From contig KL647319.1 in NCBI GenBank assembly GCA_000727475.1, forward strand, positions 524,470 to 588,469: 64,000 nt of DNA, given 5' to 3'. The DNA is from Sarcocystis neurona (lineage: Eukaryota > Apicomplexa > Conoidasida > Eucoccidiorida > Sarcocystidae). Shown here one piece after another: positions 44,778-56,499 of the stretch (the first letter of the stretch is position 1; each line of letters opens with the position of its first letter). The notes under the pieces were generated by a model. The model ran no database searches and had not been told where the DNA came from. It saw nothing but the letters and a program-made list of their open reading frames with translations. The position numbers and the translations under genes were made by a program.

Positions 44778-45420
44778 TTGGCGGGTTCCACGTACACGAC
44801 CAGCAGCAGCACGGTGTCTACCACTTCCAGCATTGACAGCAGGACCGCTCCAGGAGGACCGGCAGCAGCAACGTTCGCGACAGCAGCAGAACAGGAACTG
44901 CGGAGCACCACTAGCAGCGTCAGCAGCGGCAGCACCAGCAGCAAAAGCAAAATTCAACAACGCGGCAGCAGCACCAGCAGCAGTTTCATTCTCCCGTACA
45001 GCCTCGTGTTCCTGAGTACGTGTCCTATGCTGCTTCCGAGCGCAGAGCAGTACTGTGCGTATATCGAAGAAACACAGGCATCTGGAGTCGTGTGGACGAT
45101 CTTCGTATCACTGCGACTGCAGATACAGATACACAGCTACACACTGGCTGCGAAGCAGATACAAACGCACAACTCTAAACTGGATGAGCCTTCAACCGAC
45201 AGCGCAGGCATATCAGAAGTGTGCTGAGAGACCGCTAAGGGAGCAGCATCACCACGCGAAGAAGCAGGCAGCGGCAGCAGCAGAAAAACTCTGGCAGCAG
45301 GAGCAGCGGCAGCAGCACAAGAGCTGGAGCCACAGCAGCAAACACCTGCATTCCCGTCTCAACATCGCAGGCAGCAGCTGCAAAACCAGCAGCAAGAACT
45401 GAAAAACGCGTTGGTTTAAA
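44778..45420 (+). other. Possible exon region, frame unresolved
   Basis: A CAG-rich stretch (44800-44990) followed by about 190 bp of non-repetitive DNA open in two plus frames (VPEYVSYAASERRAVLCVY and SAEQYCAYIEETQASGVVW). Without a splice partner I cannot choose. Confidence 0.25.
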
Positions 45421-45539
45421 ATTAGACTGTGTAGAGTTCATTGGCGATACGCTTTGCTGATGCATGACATTCCGTAGAAACGCAAACAGACTATACACAA
45501 CCAACTACAGCGTAGTGGTCGACGATCTATCAAGTGTCG

Positions 45540-46330
45540 GATGCAGCGCAGCTGCTGCCGCAGCAACTACGTTCAGATGCTGCGGTCCAAGCCGGCACCT
45601 GCTGCACCAGCAGCAACTGTAGGAGGTAGAGGAGTTGAAGCAACCGAAGCAGCGACAGCTGTACATAAAACGGCCACAGAAGGTGGTTCTATGCCGGAAA
45701 CGCCTTTTCGCTACTAGGCGTCCTTGTTGGGCAGCAACTCGGCTGCCACATAACCGTATTCACAGCACCAGGGCGGTCGTGGCTGCAGCCGTCCTGCAAG
45801 TGCTGCCTCAACAGCAGCAGACGCATATTGGCGAAAGCAGCAAGCTTCGCTCGCCACTTCATCAGAAGAAGTGCCGCAGAAGTATCGGAACGTGCACTCC
45901 AGCACCTGTGACGTTTGCAAACCAGCAACTGCAGCACACGTAACTGGCGACTGCAGCACCTGCAGCCAATGGCAGCAGCAGCAACTGCCGGTGGCAGTGG
46001 CAGGTACAGCCAGCGCTGGCAGAAATGGAGGCGGAAGCGGCCAGTGGCAGCAGTAACAGCAGCGGTTGCAACTAACGGCAGGAGCAATAGCAGCGAGGCG
46101 TCAGTTCAGCAAAAGCAGCAGCAGCGGCAGCAAGAGGGTCCCTGCAAAAAGGACGAAAGGACGCAGCTACTGTAGGAGACGTGGTTCAACTTCTGTCTCA
46201 TTTCACACGAAGCAGCAGCAGCAGACGGGAGCTACGCTGACGCAGCGCGACAAGTTGCTCCTTCAAAGACGTTCCTGCTGAACTTCCTGTTGCGCTGTCG
46301 CCGTACTAGGAGATTGCAGCGTTCGAAGAA
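45540..46330. other. CAG/GCA-rich stretch, no supported gene
   Basis: Interrupted triplets on plus with several short frames. It could be sense CTG before a minus-strand acceptor or exon on plus; neither was resolved. Confidence 0.35.
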
Positions 46331-46454
46331 ATTTCTTAGTTGGGGATTGTGTCTACTGCTGCTGTCCCTCTCACTGCTGCTGCTCTTTCTCTCGCTCGCG
46401 CTGCTACTGCCCCTGTGGCTGCTGGACCTGCTGCGACGGCTGCTCCTGCTGCAG

Positions 46455-46592
46455 TCGAGCAAACAGAATCCGTGACAGCGCTCCTTTGTATACGAAGAAA
46501 CAACAGCAACAACTGCATGTGCACCGCTTACCCTAGGAGCGATTCCACGCCTACGTTTTGTCGCGGAGGACACTGCCATATATATGGCACGG
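46455..46592 (+). CDS. Cys-rich internal exon candidate
   Basis: A 138-nt symmetric (1-1) exon between CTGCTGCAG and ACGG|GTAAGT; the other two phases hit stops. It encodes about 45 residues with five Cys (LLCIRRNNSNNCMCTAYPR, then FCRGGHCHIYG), suggesting a small disulfide-rich or metal-binding segment. A phase-compatible continuation at 46866 (TGTAGCAG|AC) would give only about 12 more residues before a stop. No family recognised. Confidence 0.48.
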
Positions 46593-46865
46593 GTAAGTGT
46601 ACACCTGTTGAAAGCTTCGCTACATTTACTCGCGTGCTGCTACTGACGCCCACGTGTGCTGCTGGCGCGTAGCTGCAGGTCTCGCAGCATTCTCGCAGCG
46701 AGTGAGGACAGCACTATCGGTACGGCTTCTGGCGAAGCTGCTGTTGCAGTGCCGACCACGGGACTGCTTCTGCTGCCGCTGCAGCAACTTCTGCCATTGT
46801 CCCTGCTGCCGTTCGTGCTACTGCTGCTGTTGCTGCTGCTGTCGACGCCGCTGCTGCTGTAGCAG

Positions 46866-47594
46866 ACGCGCGAGTTTCTTTCGAAAGAAAGTTGTCGCAG
46901 TGTTGAACGTCAACGGAGCAGTGCAGCTGAGAGAGGTGGGGCGCGCAGCTGCAGGGGGCGTAGCCAGCAGCAGGGGACGAGAAGGAGCGGCTCATTAAGA
47001 AGACGCAGAAGCACCGCTAGGCGCCATTGCAGCAGCTGTTATGACAGCAACATTCACAGCGGCAGCAGCTTCCAGCGGCAGTCGCAGCAGCTGGGGTGTC
47101 TTGGCAGCAGGAGTGTGGTAGAAGCTGCTGCTGCTGCTCCCGCGGGTAGAGGAGGAGGAGGAGGAGACACAGCAGCAGGAGCAGTCCGAGCAGCTGCTCG
47201 TTTGAAGAAGCAGCAGAAAAAATTGACGAGGGTAGCACCGGCAGCAGGACGGAAGCACATACTTAGCGCAGCAGTCAGACAGTCGCCCAACAGCCGCAGC
47301 AGCAGTAACGGTGTCACAGCAAGAGCAGCAGGTAGCTGTGTGCGGGAGCAGCAGAAAACAGCAGCAACAGTACACATGTCGTCGTGCGAGGAAGACGCAC
47401 AAGAGGAAGACACAGCACATTGCGACGCCGCATGTCGAAAAAGCGGCAGGAATTCGAAGAAAGCATACGCTTCGCAGACGAACTCCCCTGTTGCTGCGAC
47501 GAAGCAGCAGCAAAAACGAGAAAGAGACAACTTGTGTCTTTGTTTTAAAAGAGAATTGGCGGACCGTCCAGTCTGCAGCGCTTACACGTCGTAG
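46866..47594 (+). CDS. Long polar open frame, possible terminal exon
   Basis: After an acceptor-like CTGCTGTAGCAG the frame at 46866 is open for 242 codons to TAG 47594. It is Ser/Arg/Gln/Ala-rich, with less biased parts (RLKKQQKKLTRVAPAAGRKH; KRERDNLCLCFKRELADRP). It is out of phase with the 46455 exon. It overlaps the stop end of the Gdt1 gene by 13 bp tail-to-tail, so it may simply be antisense to that gene's 3' UTR. Confidence 0.28.
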   Translation, partial: TREFLSKESCRSVERQRSSAAERGGARSCRGRSQQQGTRRSGSLRRRRSTARRHCSSCYDSNIHSGSSFQRQSQQLGCLGSRSVVEAAAAAPAGRGGGGGDTAAGAVRAAARLKKQQKKLTRVAPAAGRKHILSAAVRQSPNSRSSSNGVTARAAGSCVREQQKTAATVHMSSCEEDAQEEDTAHCDAACRKSGRNSKKAYASQTNSPVAATKQQQKRERDNLCLCFKRELADRPVCSAYTS

Positions 47595-50500
47595 AAGGCT
47601 CCTAGGATTGCAAAGAGGAGAAACATAAAACCTGAAGCAAGAGCAGCAGCAGCAGCAACAGCAGCACCAAGAGCAGGGGGAACAGCGGCGCAGCAGTTGT
47701 AAAAGCAACACCGATGGCAGGAGCAACGAAGACGGCAGCAGAAACAGCGGCGGCAGTCAAAAGAACAGGAGCAGCAGCAGCAGGAGCAGCAACAGCAACA
47801 GGAGCACCCACAAAACAGCAGCATCAGCAGCAGTAGCAACAAAGCCGGCGGCAGCAGTAGCAGCAACTCCAGGAGCAGCAGCAGTAGCAACAATGCAGAC
47901 AAGAGCGATAGCAGCAGCAGCAACCGCAAGAGTAGCAGCAGTAGTCGCAACCACCAGAGTAACAACCACAGGAACAGTAGCAGCAGCAATAGCAACCACA
48001 AGGGGAGCAGCAGCAGCAGCCGACTGCAACAGCAACCGCACGTACGTGTAGCTTGTGTAAATGTGAAAGATGCTATTATATCCACTCTGCACGGTCTAGT
48101 CGACTGCAGTCGCAGGCCACAGAAGCAAAGAAGACTAGAAGGCGGGGAGAAAAAAGGGAGCTCCGAGATACATTCGTCGCTGCTACTCAACCGAACAAGC
48201 GCCGAGGTGCAGCGGAGAAGTCACTTGCCTATACGAGCAATCGAAGACACGCACGTCGGCAGATGTACATTTATATACGTAGAAACGTAGACGACCTCAG
48301 CAAGTCGTCTCTCCCCTCTGTCGCCGTCGACAACACATACGCAAAGATATAAATCTGCTTTCTTAAAGACACATACACCTATATATAGATGTATGTACCT
48401 CTCTCTCTCTTGCTATATATATATGCGTATATCTGCAGCAATCGAAGTATCTATCAAGAGACCTGTCCCTCTGCTTCTGTCTCTCTCTCCCTGTATGTAC
48501 TTATACACATGTCCATAAAACATATATATATATATATGTATACGTCTCCCTCTGCGGCTATATATTTATATACACACAAGTCTTCCTCTATATGTACACA
48601 TACTCAGCCAAATGTCTATTGATGCACGTGTGCCTCGGCCTCTCTCTACACAAATACACATATATATATATATATGAAATACCTACAAAGTCAAGTGTTT
48701 CCTTATGGCAGAAAGGAGGCTTCCACGGCTCTTTCGTAGCTAAACGATTTTGTCTACCGATACAAGCAAAGAAAGAAAAAAATAAGAAGCGCATGCGAGA
48801 GAGAGGAGAGGAAGACGGACATATACATATATACGTGTATACACATATGGATGTGTGTGACTCTGTGCGGGTCTATAATAGATATAAATATGTAAATAGT
48901 AGACACGGTGTCTTGGTGTCATACCGCCAATAAAAAGAATTGTCTTCTCAGATATTTTGCTCGCGACAACTTTCCCTCCTACGACCGCCAGGCCCGAGCA
49001 CAACGTGTGTCCCGCTACTGCCCCTGCAGAAGTAGCAGCAAAAAGAGACGCATGCGGCAACACACGCAGCAGGAAAACTCCACAGAGTCAAGCAGCAGTC
49101 AGGGAGACAGGAAGTACCACTCCCAACAAACAGCAGCAGCGACAGCAGAAAGAGTTGGCTGCAGCAACTAGGCGACACCTTATGGAGGCGCGGCAAAAGC
49201 GGCAGCAATGCTCGCGCCGTTGCACGCAGCAAGCGCAGCAGCGGCAGCGGAGGACGAGGAGGAGGAGGCGGAGGAGGAGGAGGACAAGCAGGCGATGTGC
49301 TACAGATGCGACCCGCCATATTCAACAGCAGCAGCAGCACAGCAACTCGCAGCCCCGTCGAATAGCAACAGCAGCAGCTGCAGCAGCACATTACGCCGTA
49401 GAGCTCGCAGCAAAACAAATCTCACGCATCGCAGCACGCGAGGCACCACGTTAAGGAATTTCATATGCAACCACAACTGCAGAGCTACCACGCGACTTTC
49501 ACGTGAGGGAACACCTACTTGTTCTGCAAATGTATATTGGTATATATATATATATGGGTGCATGTACACACGTATATATGTGTATAAATACAGGAATATA
49601 AATATATATGTGTATACAGCTACACATATATATATATGCATGTATACGATTTGTGTGTATATGTGTATGTCAGGGATCCTTTCTTACTCTTTACATATAT
49701 ACGGATATATGACAGTATCCACATATATGTCTGTGTGTGAACACACATTTTACACGTATACGGCGTTCTCTCTAAGTAGACATAGATATACATATATATA
49801 TATATATATTACTCGTAGATTGATCTCCTAGATAAATATATCTATATATGGATACGTCCATAGACAAGAACGCCCCTTCTTTTTAGCTCTACGTACACGC
49901 ATGCACACACACGCAACAAATATCATGCGTATACAGGTATACACATGAAGCACCCGTCACGCATGGTTTGCACGCTTATATATAATCAAATATACACACG
50001 CGTAGTAAAGTGTAGAATACACCTCCCTTTTTACCCCCATATGCATAAATCCATAGATCCGCAGATATATATATCTCCCTCTCTTTGTATCATACACTCT
50101 ACATGTAAATATACAGACAGCAAGACAGGTAGATAAACAACTACCGCGGGTCCTATCCTACACATATATATATATGTATATATTTGTTTATACACACATG
50201 TATCGTAGACCACCTCGTATACGAACACATAGCTACCCACACATATGCGTCTACGTACGAATAAGAAGTCGAGTAACGGGTCATATGTATATATATATGT
50301 ATATACGCTTCTACACATATAGGGAGATTTACACAAACATACTTAGAAAAACTACATATATACATATATGTATAAAGCCGGTCTAGACAGTGGTTATACG
50401 TAATAAGCTTCATATATACATATATAGAGAGAAAGACAGATATATGTGTAGATACAGATGAATATCCTTAGGACACTTGTACACATATATATATATATAG

Positions 50501-53500
50501 ATAGAACTAGGAGAAAATATATATGTAGATAGAAAGAGACAGAAAGATAGATACGTAGTGACACAGAGAGACAAGCAGATAGCCGAGTCCCCGCGCGCAG
50601 TGTGGGGAGCCGTACCCTCGCGATGCTTCTGTTTTCCCTTCTCTGCATGACATTTTTCAGCCTTACGGCGTGAGCTTCGCAGGGAAGCAGCAGCCGCCGC
50701 ACGTGGAGCTGAGCAGACGAAAGTGGACTTCTACGTTTCCATTGGAGGCAGCCAAAGAAAAAGGGATCCACGCTTGCGCGAAGAGGGTGCAGGAGCAGCA
50801 GCAACAGCAACATCAACGCAGCAGGCAGAGAAGGACGAAGAGGAGGAGGACGACGGGAAGGAGTGTCAGCGCGACGAGCAGCAGGTGCAGCAGCCGCAGA
50901 AGCAGCAACAGCAGCAGCAGCAACAGCCGAAGCAGCAGCACGGGCAGAACGTGCATCAGAAGCAACAAAAGAAGCAGTGGAAGAGGAAGCAGTGAGCGAG
51001 AAGGAAGAAGAGAAGCAGCAGCGACAGCATTACCTGCAAAAACAGCCAGGACGCTTCGATCTGCGGCAAGAGCAATAGTAGAAATTTGAGACCGGTCGCC
51101 CCACTCCGCCATGAAGGTGAGCAGGAAGCTCTGAAGCAGCAGCGGATGGACAAACCGCAGCAGCAGCTGCTGCACCGCACCCTGCACCCACCTCGCGCTG
51201 CTGCTGCTGCTTTCGCTGCTGTGAGTATGGCTGCCGCTGCTGTTGCTGTGCGACGTGCTCAACGGTTCCCGCTCCTCCTGTTGCTGCTCGTAACAGCTCA
51301 CGACCTTCGCATATGGTGGCGTTTCCTGCTGCTGTCGCCCTGCAGCTGCAGCATCAGCAGCGGTAACCACAGCAGCAACAGCAGCAACGATAATCCCGCT
51401 GGAGGCCAGTCCAACAACAGCACCTGCAGCTACAAAACCGTCTGTTGTAACAGCAGTGAGACAGCAGCAAACACGCAGGGGAAGAAGACCACTTACAGCG
51501 CCAGCAGCAACACCTACAGATGCAGCAGCATGTGAGGGGCAGCAGCAGCAGCGTCAGAGGCGTGCGCGCCAGTGGCAGCAGCAGCTGCTGCGACAGCGGC
51601 ACCGCAGGTGACGCCACAGCAGCAGCTGCAGCAGGTGACTGAGCAACAGACGCGACAGCAGCAGCAGCAGTCCCTCCACCGGTAGCGGGAGCAGCGGCAG
51701 TACCACCGCCACCACGGGACCGGCAGCAAGTGCGGCAAGACGTGCAGCACCAGGAGCCTAAGGACCTGCAGCAACAACAGCAGATGTACTGATTACAACA
51801 GCAGATCCCCACTAAGTACGAGCAGTGGGGCAGCACCAGCACCAGTAGTAGCCACAGCAGCAGCACAAGAGAGGAACAGCAGGCGTACATTTGCAGTCGT
51901 TCGGAGAAGCAGCGGATGCAGCAACACCTCCCCTGCTGTTTTTGCTGCATGCATTGGTTGCACTAACCTGCAGCCGTATCTCTCACTTCGATGTCGCAAT
52001 CTCGGCCACGGGCACAAACAAATTTCTGTCGATGTTACAGGTTTTCTACGGGTACTTATTAAATGGAAAAATGCAGCACAGACGGTAGGAGTGTCCTTTC
52101 TGCTCTTCACTTTTGACGTGCCCGCCGTATTCAACGTGTCCTCATACGGCTACTGGCACCGTTGCAGCTGCTGCTCTTCCTTGCGCCGTTGCTGTTGCTC
52201 TTCCTTGCTCCGTTGCTGTTGCTCTTCCTTGCGCCGTTGCTGCTGCTCTTCCCTCCGGTCTTGCTGTTACTGCTGCTGCTCTTTCTTCCCCTGTGGCTGC
52301 TACTGCTGTTCCTCGTCCTTCTGCTATTGCTGCTCTCACCCCGGTTGCAGCTCACGCCGCGGTTGCGCGTCCTGCCGCGGTTGGCCCTGCTGTTGCTCTA
52401 CTCCCGGCCCTGCTCCTGCGACTATCACGGCGTGCTGTTGCTGCGCCAACGAGTGCGCTGCTGCTTGTTTCTCCTGCTACTTTCTCTCTCTCCCTGCTCC
52501 TGCTTTCCGCGTCCCTCCGCTGCAGCTGCCCCTGCTCACGCTCACGGCTGCTGCTACTACCGTTCTGCTGCTGCCTGTAGTAGTACGGAGCCCTGCCGTT
52601 GATCCTGTTGTTGCTGCACCTGCTCTTTTTTCTCCGCTGCCCCTGCTGCTGCTCCTGCTTCTGCATGGACTGCTCTTTCTGTCTCTGCTGCTGCCGCTGA
52701 GCTCCTGTTACTGCCTCTGTTGCTGCTCAAGCAACTGCTGCTCAACCTACCAGCCATGCATGCGGCAACTCGCGGGCTGGTGCGTCTCTGAAAACGCTGC
52801 GTCACGGGCGCAAGAGTGGCAGCAGCAGCTGCGTCAGCAGAAGCCGCAGGAGAGAAGGAAGAAGAACCGTCAGCGAACTCAGCGGAAGACGAAGAATCAC
52901 ATACGTCCAGATGCCGGTTCTTTGTGGCCGCTGCTGTAGCGTCTCCTCCTCCCCCTGCATCTGCTGCTGCTGGTTTTCTCCGCGAAGACGTTCTTCTCCT
53001 GCCGCCTTTCGTAGCAGCAGCAGGAGCACTTGGAGTTGCTGCAGACGCCTCTGTTGCCGTTGTTGACGAAAGCTCCAACTCCAACTTCCCCATTTCTTCC
53101 TCTGGGTCTGCGGCAGAGAAAAGCAGGCTTTCCTGCACCAAGTGGGCGGTGCGCGAATACATACGCGAGAGAGAAATACAAAGACAAATACACGAACGCA
53201 CGTGCACATATATATATATATATATATATACGTATATAATATATATATCTACACACACAGAGGTATACACCGCTGTATATACATATACGTACGTACATGC
53301 GTACAGAGTAGAGGACGCATTTATTCATGTTCACATATCTCTAGGACGTATATATATACATGTGTACACAGGTAGGCATTTATATGCACCTGTATACATG
53401 TACATACATATGCATATACATACATGAATATACACATATATACGTGTATATATATATATATGTACGTATGGACATATTTTTGCAGATAAATGGATGTATA

Positions 53501-55684
53501 CGTATGTACACATATGTACACATATACGTACCCAGACACACACATATTTCTCTCGAGCAAGTACAAGACTTCAGATGGAGGAATTACCTTCTGACGCGTC
53601 GAGAAGCACAGGCACCTGTTTCCACTTGTATGCATACACAGGTATATACCTACACGTATATGAAGCTGCATGCAGAGCGCGCATGCATACATAAGAAGAC
53701 ACCCATACGTATACATACGAGGACTAGCACGTCCACACGTAGATATCTACCCAAGTGCACGGGCAACAAATAGATCCCCACACACCTATATATATATACA
53801 CATTGACATACGCATACACATATATATATATATATATATATCCTCACTTGTCCACGTACAGACACTTGGAACACACGTGCCTCGGGCATGCCTGCAGCTA
53901 CGCCTATCACAAACATCCACCTATGGAACTAGACTCTGCAGATGCGTGTAAACATATACATGCATCTGTCTACACAATAATGCGTATGTGTACATATACA
54001 TATGTATTTATCCACACAGAAATGCGTACAAGTACATAAGACAGGCGTATATAGACGACGTTTCGCCCGCCCGGTCACGAATACAGAAACGAGTGTATGG
54101 GGCTCTCTCGAAGCACCGGCGACAGGAGCTGCAGTACCTGTTGCTGCTGCTGTGAAGCTTTCGTAGAGCATTTTCACTCCGAAGACGGCCAGAAGCAGGA
54201 CAACTGCTGCATGCGTGAGTTCCTTAGAGAGCAGACCGGGAAGCAGCACTCCTCCTAAGACGCTCAAGGCCGTCATGAGCCACAGCGCGGCAGCAGCACC
54301 AGCAAAAACATTCCATCTGTTCGAGTATGCCCTCATCGCGAGCAGCGCTGTTATTAAAAACGTCTGGGGGAAAAGAAGAGAAAGCAGCAGCAACAGCAAC
54401 AGCAGCGGGAGTCGCAGAGCAGCATTCTGCCTGTGCGAAGTGTTTCACCGTCGATCCAATGCAGCACCTCTGCTGCACGAGCAGCAGCGACAACACCGGC
54501 GACAGCAGCAAAAGGACATAAAACAGAAACGACAGAACCACCAGCAGCAGCACCAGCACGTCCACGCGCATCTCCCCCACAGCAACGGCGAGTGGTCAGC
54601 AGCCGCAGCAGCAGGAACCTCTGCCACGGCAACAACAGCAGCAACAGCTGCAACACCTGTCACCGCAACTGCGGCAGCAGCACCACCTGCCACGGTAACA
54701 GCAGCAGCCGCAGCTACACCTACAGCAACAGGTAACACCAAAGGCCTCCGCCTCCTCTAGGTGCAGTGCAGCACCACGGCCAGGCCTGGCAGAGTGGCAG
54801 CGGCCTACGCACCCACGTGGCAGCTGTGTAATTCGACGCTGCCACTGCTGCAAGAATATTTGTGAAGCAACTATCAGCGGGCGCATGCGGCGACATCAAA
54901 ATAAAGCAACGGGCCAGCGCAGTAAAATTTAAGAGCAGAGGAGGAAAATAGATAATAGAAATACTGAATGCCTTAGACGAGAAGCACCTCCTGCAGAGGA
55001 ATCGCAGCAGTTACATAACAACGCGAGCAACACTAAGATGGAGAATATGGATGAGACAGCGACGAAGACAGCGGCAAAGTTGCAGCGCGCATCCAAGGAC
55101 GCGAGCAGCAATGGCTGCTGTACCCGCAACTCGTCTCCCGTGACGGCTCAATTTTTTAATACTAACAGATGTGTACAAATATATACATACGTATATTACA
55201 CGCACACACACGCACACAGATATACCTACTGCTCCAGCACCTATTCGCGCTATTGCTCCTCCGCACCTACTACTATATATATATGTGCAGTTGCATGCAG
55301 ACTTGCCTTGTCTCCGAGTTCTGAGCAAATGATGACAGTGAAAGAGCCAACAAAGGTCGACAGAAGTGAGGTGCGGCGCCCTCCGAACGCTGAGCTGCTG
55401 CTGCTGCCTTTGGAGTTGTAGAAGAAATAATGCGAAAGGCCGCTCCTGCTGTCTGCGCCGCTGCTGCTTCCTCCTCCTCCTCCCACTGCTGCGGAGACGC
55501 CAGGCAGCATTTCGAGGATCCGCTGCAGCAGACCGCGCAGTCCTTCATCTTCGGCCGCTGCTGAAGAGGCACGAATTCCCTCTGCCGCGGTGTACCCGCA
55601 CCATAGCAGAGCTGCTGCTGCTGCTACTGTACAGCCGGCAGCAGCAACATACGGACGCATGCAGTGCCTGCTGCACAGCGCCAT
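47582..55684 (-). CDS. GDT1: Gdt1/TMEM165 (UPF0016) family cation transporter, six exons
   Basis: Exons: 55684-55307, 54363-54138, 53107-52905, 51169-51034, 49023-48925, 47631-47582. They sum to 1092 nt (363 aa) with all phases consistent. Family features: N-terminal signal-like hydrophobic stretch (residues 12-35); first motif SELGDK|T in a membrane helix, continuing TFLITALLAMR; helices ALWLMTALSVLGGVLLPGLL and AAVVLLLAVFGVKMLYE; a charged loop (PEEEMGKLELEL); second motif AEWGDRSQ in FLLTFMAEWGDRSQISTIAL; HTLCSGLAVVGGKVVASKIS; and a last helix FMFLLFAILGAFYDV. The family exchanges Ca2+/Mn2+ (for H+) in Golgi or plastid membranes. The intron inside the first motif is GC-AG (AAG|GCAAGT). The 52905 donor and 51169 acceptor are the least certain junction (51130 and 51181 are in-phase alternatives). 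Confidence 0.92.
47640..48040. repeat. CAG array (plus) in last Gdt1 intron
   Basis: Interrupted CAG/GCA triplets directly upstream (in sense) of the acceptor at 47632; sense CTG. Confidence 0.8.
48360..48700. repeat. TATATA/CATATA tract in Gdt1 intron
   Basis: Microsatellite DNA including (TA)n near 48523 and 48660. Confidence 0.75.
49520..50580. repeat. TATATA/CATATA tract in Gdt1 intron
   Basis: One kilobase of alternating AT-rich microsatellite between Gdt1 exons 4 and 5. No gene signal. Confidence 0.75.
52150..52750. repeat. CTG array (plus) in Gdt1 intron
   Basis: Sense CAG, following the 52905 donor. Opposed by a CAG (plus) array at 51340-51870 in the same intron. Confidence 0.75.
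53200..54060. repeat. TATATA/CATATA tract in Gdt1 intron
   Basis: AT-rich microsatellites with (TA)n at 53212-53230 and 53820-53840. Confidence 0.75.
54370..54760. repeat. CAG array (plus) in first Gdt1 intron
   Basis: Interrupted CAG/AAC-AGC triplets, sense CTG, ending beside the TTTTCCCCCAG acceptor at 54364. Confidence 0.75.
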
Positions 55685-56287
55685 AGTGAAAGAGAAGGCA
55701 GCAGTAGGCGGATGAAGGAACGCCGCAGATAAGAAAAAATGTCACACAAAGCAAAGGCGCACCACCAGAAGGTACAGGTTAGATTCATGCGAACCCGCAG
55801 CCTGTAAACGATTTCCGGCCAGACGCTCCTGCAGATATATATATATATATATCGCTTCACATACACCTGTTTATATGTAGAGAAGGATACCACAAAAGTA
55901 TACGTAGTGCTGGACACTAGATATAGATCGAGAGGGAGAAGAATACTTCACATATATATATATACTTGTGTGTACCTAGAGATGAATACTTCTGTGTATC
56001 AATTTGTTTACGCGCGGATACACCAGAATACCAGTGCACATTCACGTAGTATGACGTGAACTCACCCGCACACTCCGAAGAACACAGACCTGCATTTTTA
56101 TAGTAAGAAATACATCTGTACGCAGAGAGAATATATATATATATAGATGGTATTTGGACGTGGGAGAGGGTTCTACAAACCGACTGCAGAAAATAAGTAT
56201 TCCGCACGTCAACTCGCCATCGAAAAATAGATTTATTTGCCCATGCACTTCCTTCCTTTCGTCGGTGGTGCAGCTCCTGCTGCAGTT
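55685..56287. other. 5' flank of the Gdt1 gene
   Basis: Contains (TA)n at about 55833-55850 and 55950-55964 and a TATATA run near 56130. Likely promoter and 5' UTR of the minus gene; no specific element identified. Confidence 0.4.
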
Positions 56288-56363
56288 GTCACCGGGTGAA
56301 ATGAACTTCTTGCTTATGGCGCACGAGTCTGCCGCTGGCGTCCCTTCGACGGCTGCTGGCTGA
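56288..56363 (+). CDS. Possible terminal exon
   Basis: After CTCCTGCTGCAG, about 25 codons (LSPGEMNFLLMAHESAAGVP) run to TGA. A second plus frame at 56422-56480 ends at AAG|GTAACT. A minus frame overlaps, so strand is uncertain. Confidence 0.2.
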
Positions 56364-56499
56364 AGCGCTTTGTTGAAGGTGGTACATTATAGCGGCAGCA
56401 GACGCTGGTGGTAACCGAGTAATGACTGATGCTGCTGCTAAGAGAACAGCTGGTGTTGCTGGTGGAATTGACGCTGCTCCTCAAGGTAACTGTGCGCCT

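Noticed and set aside
42625..45000. LTR retrotransposon remnant (RNase H or integrase)
   Set aside because: A few segments looked vaguely similar but no catalytic motif, long terminal repeat or primer-binding site could be identified.
46995..47726. 243-codon minus frame, Cys/Leu-rich
   Set aside because: Antisense of a CAG-rich stretch; no splice link to the Gdt1 last exon, which uses another frame.
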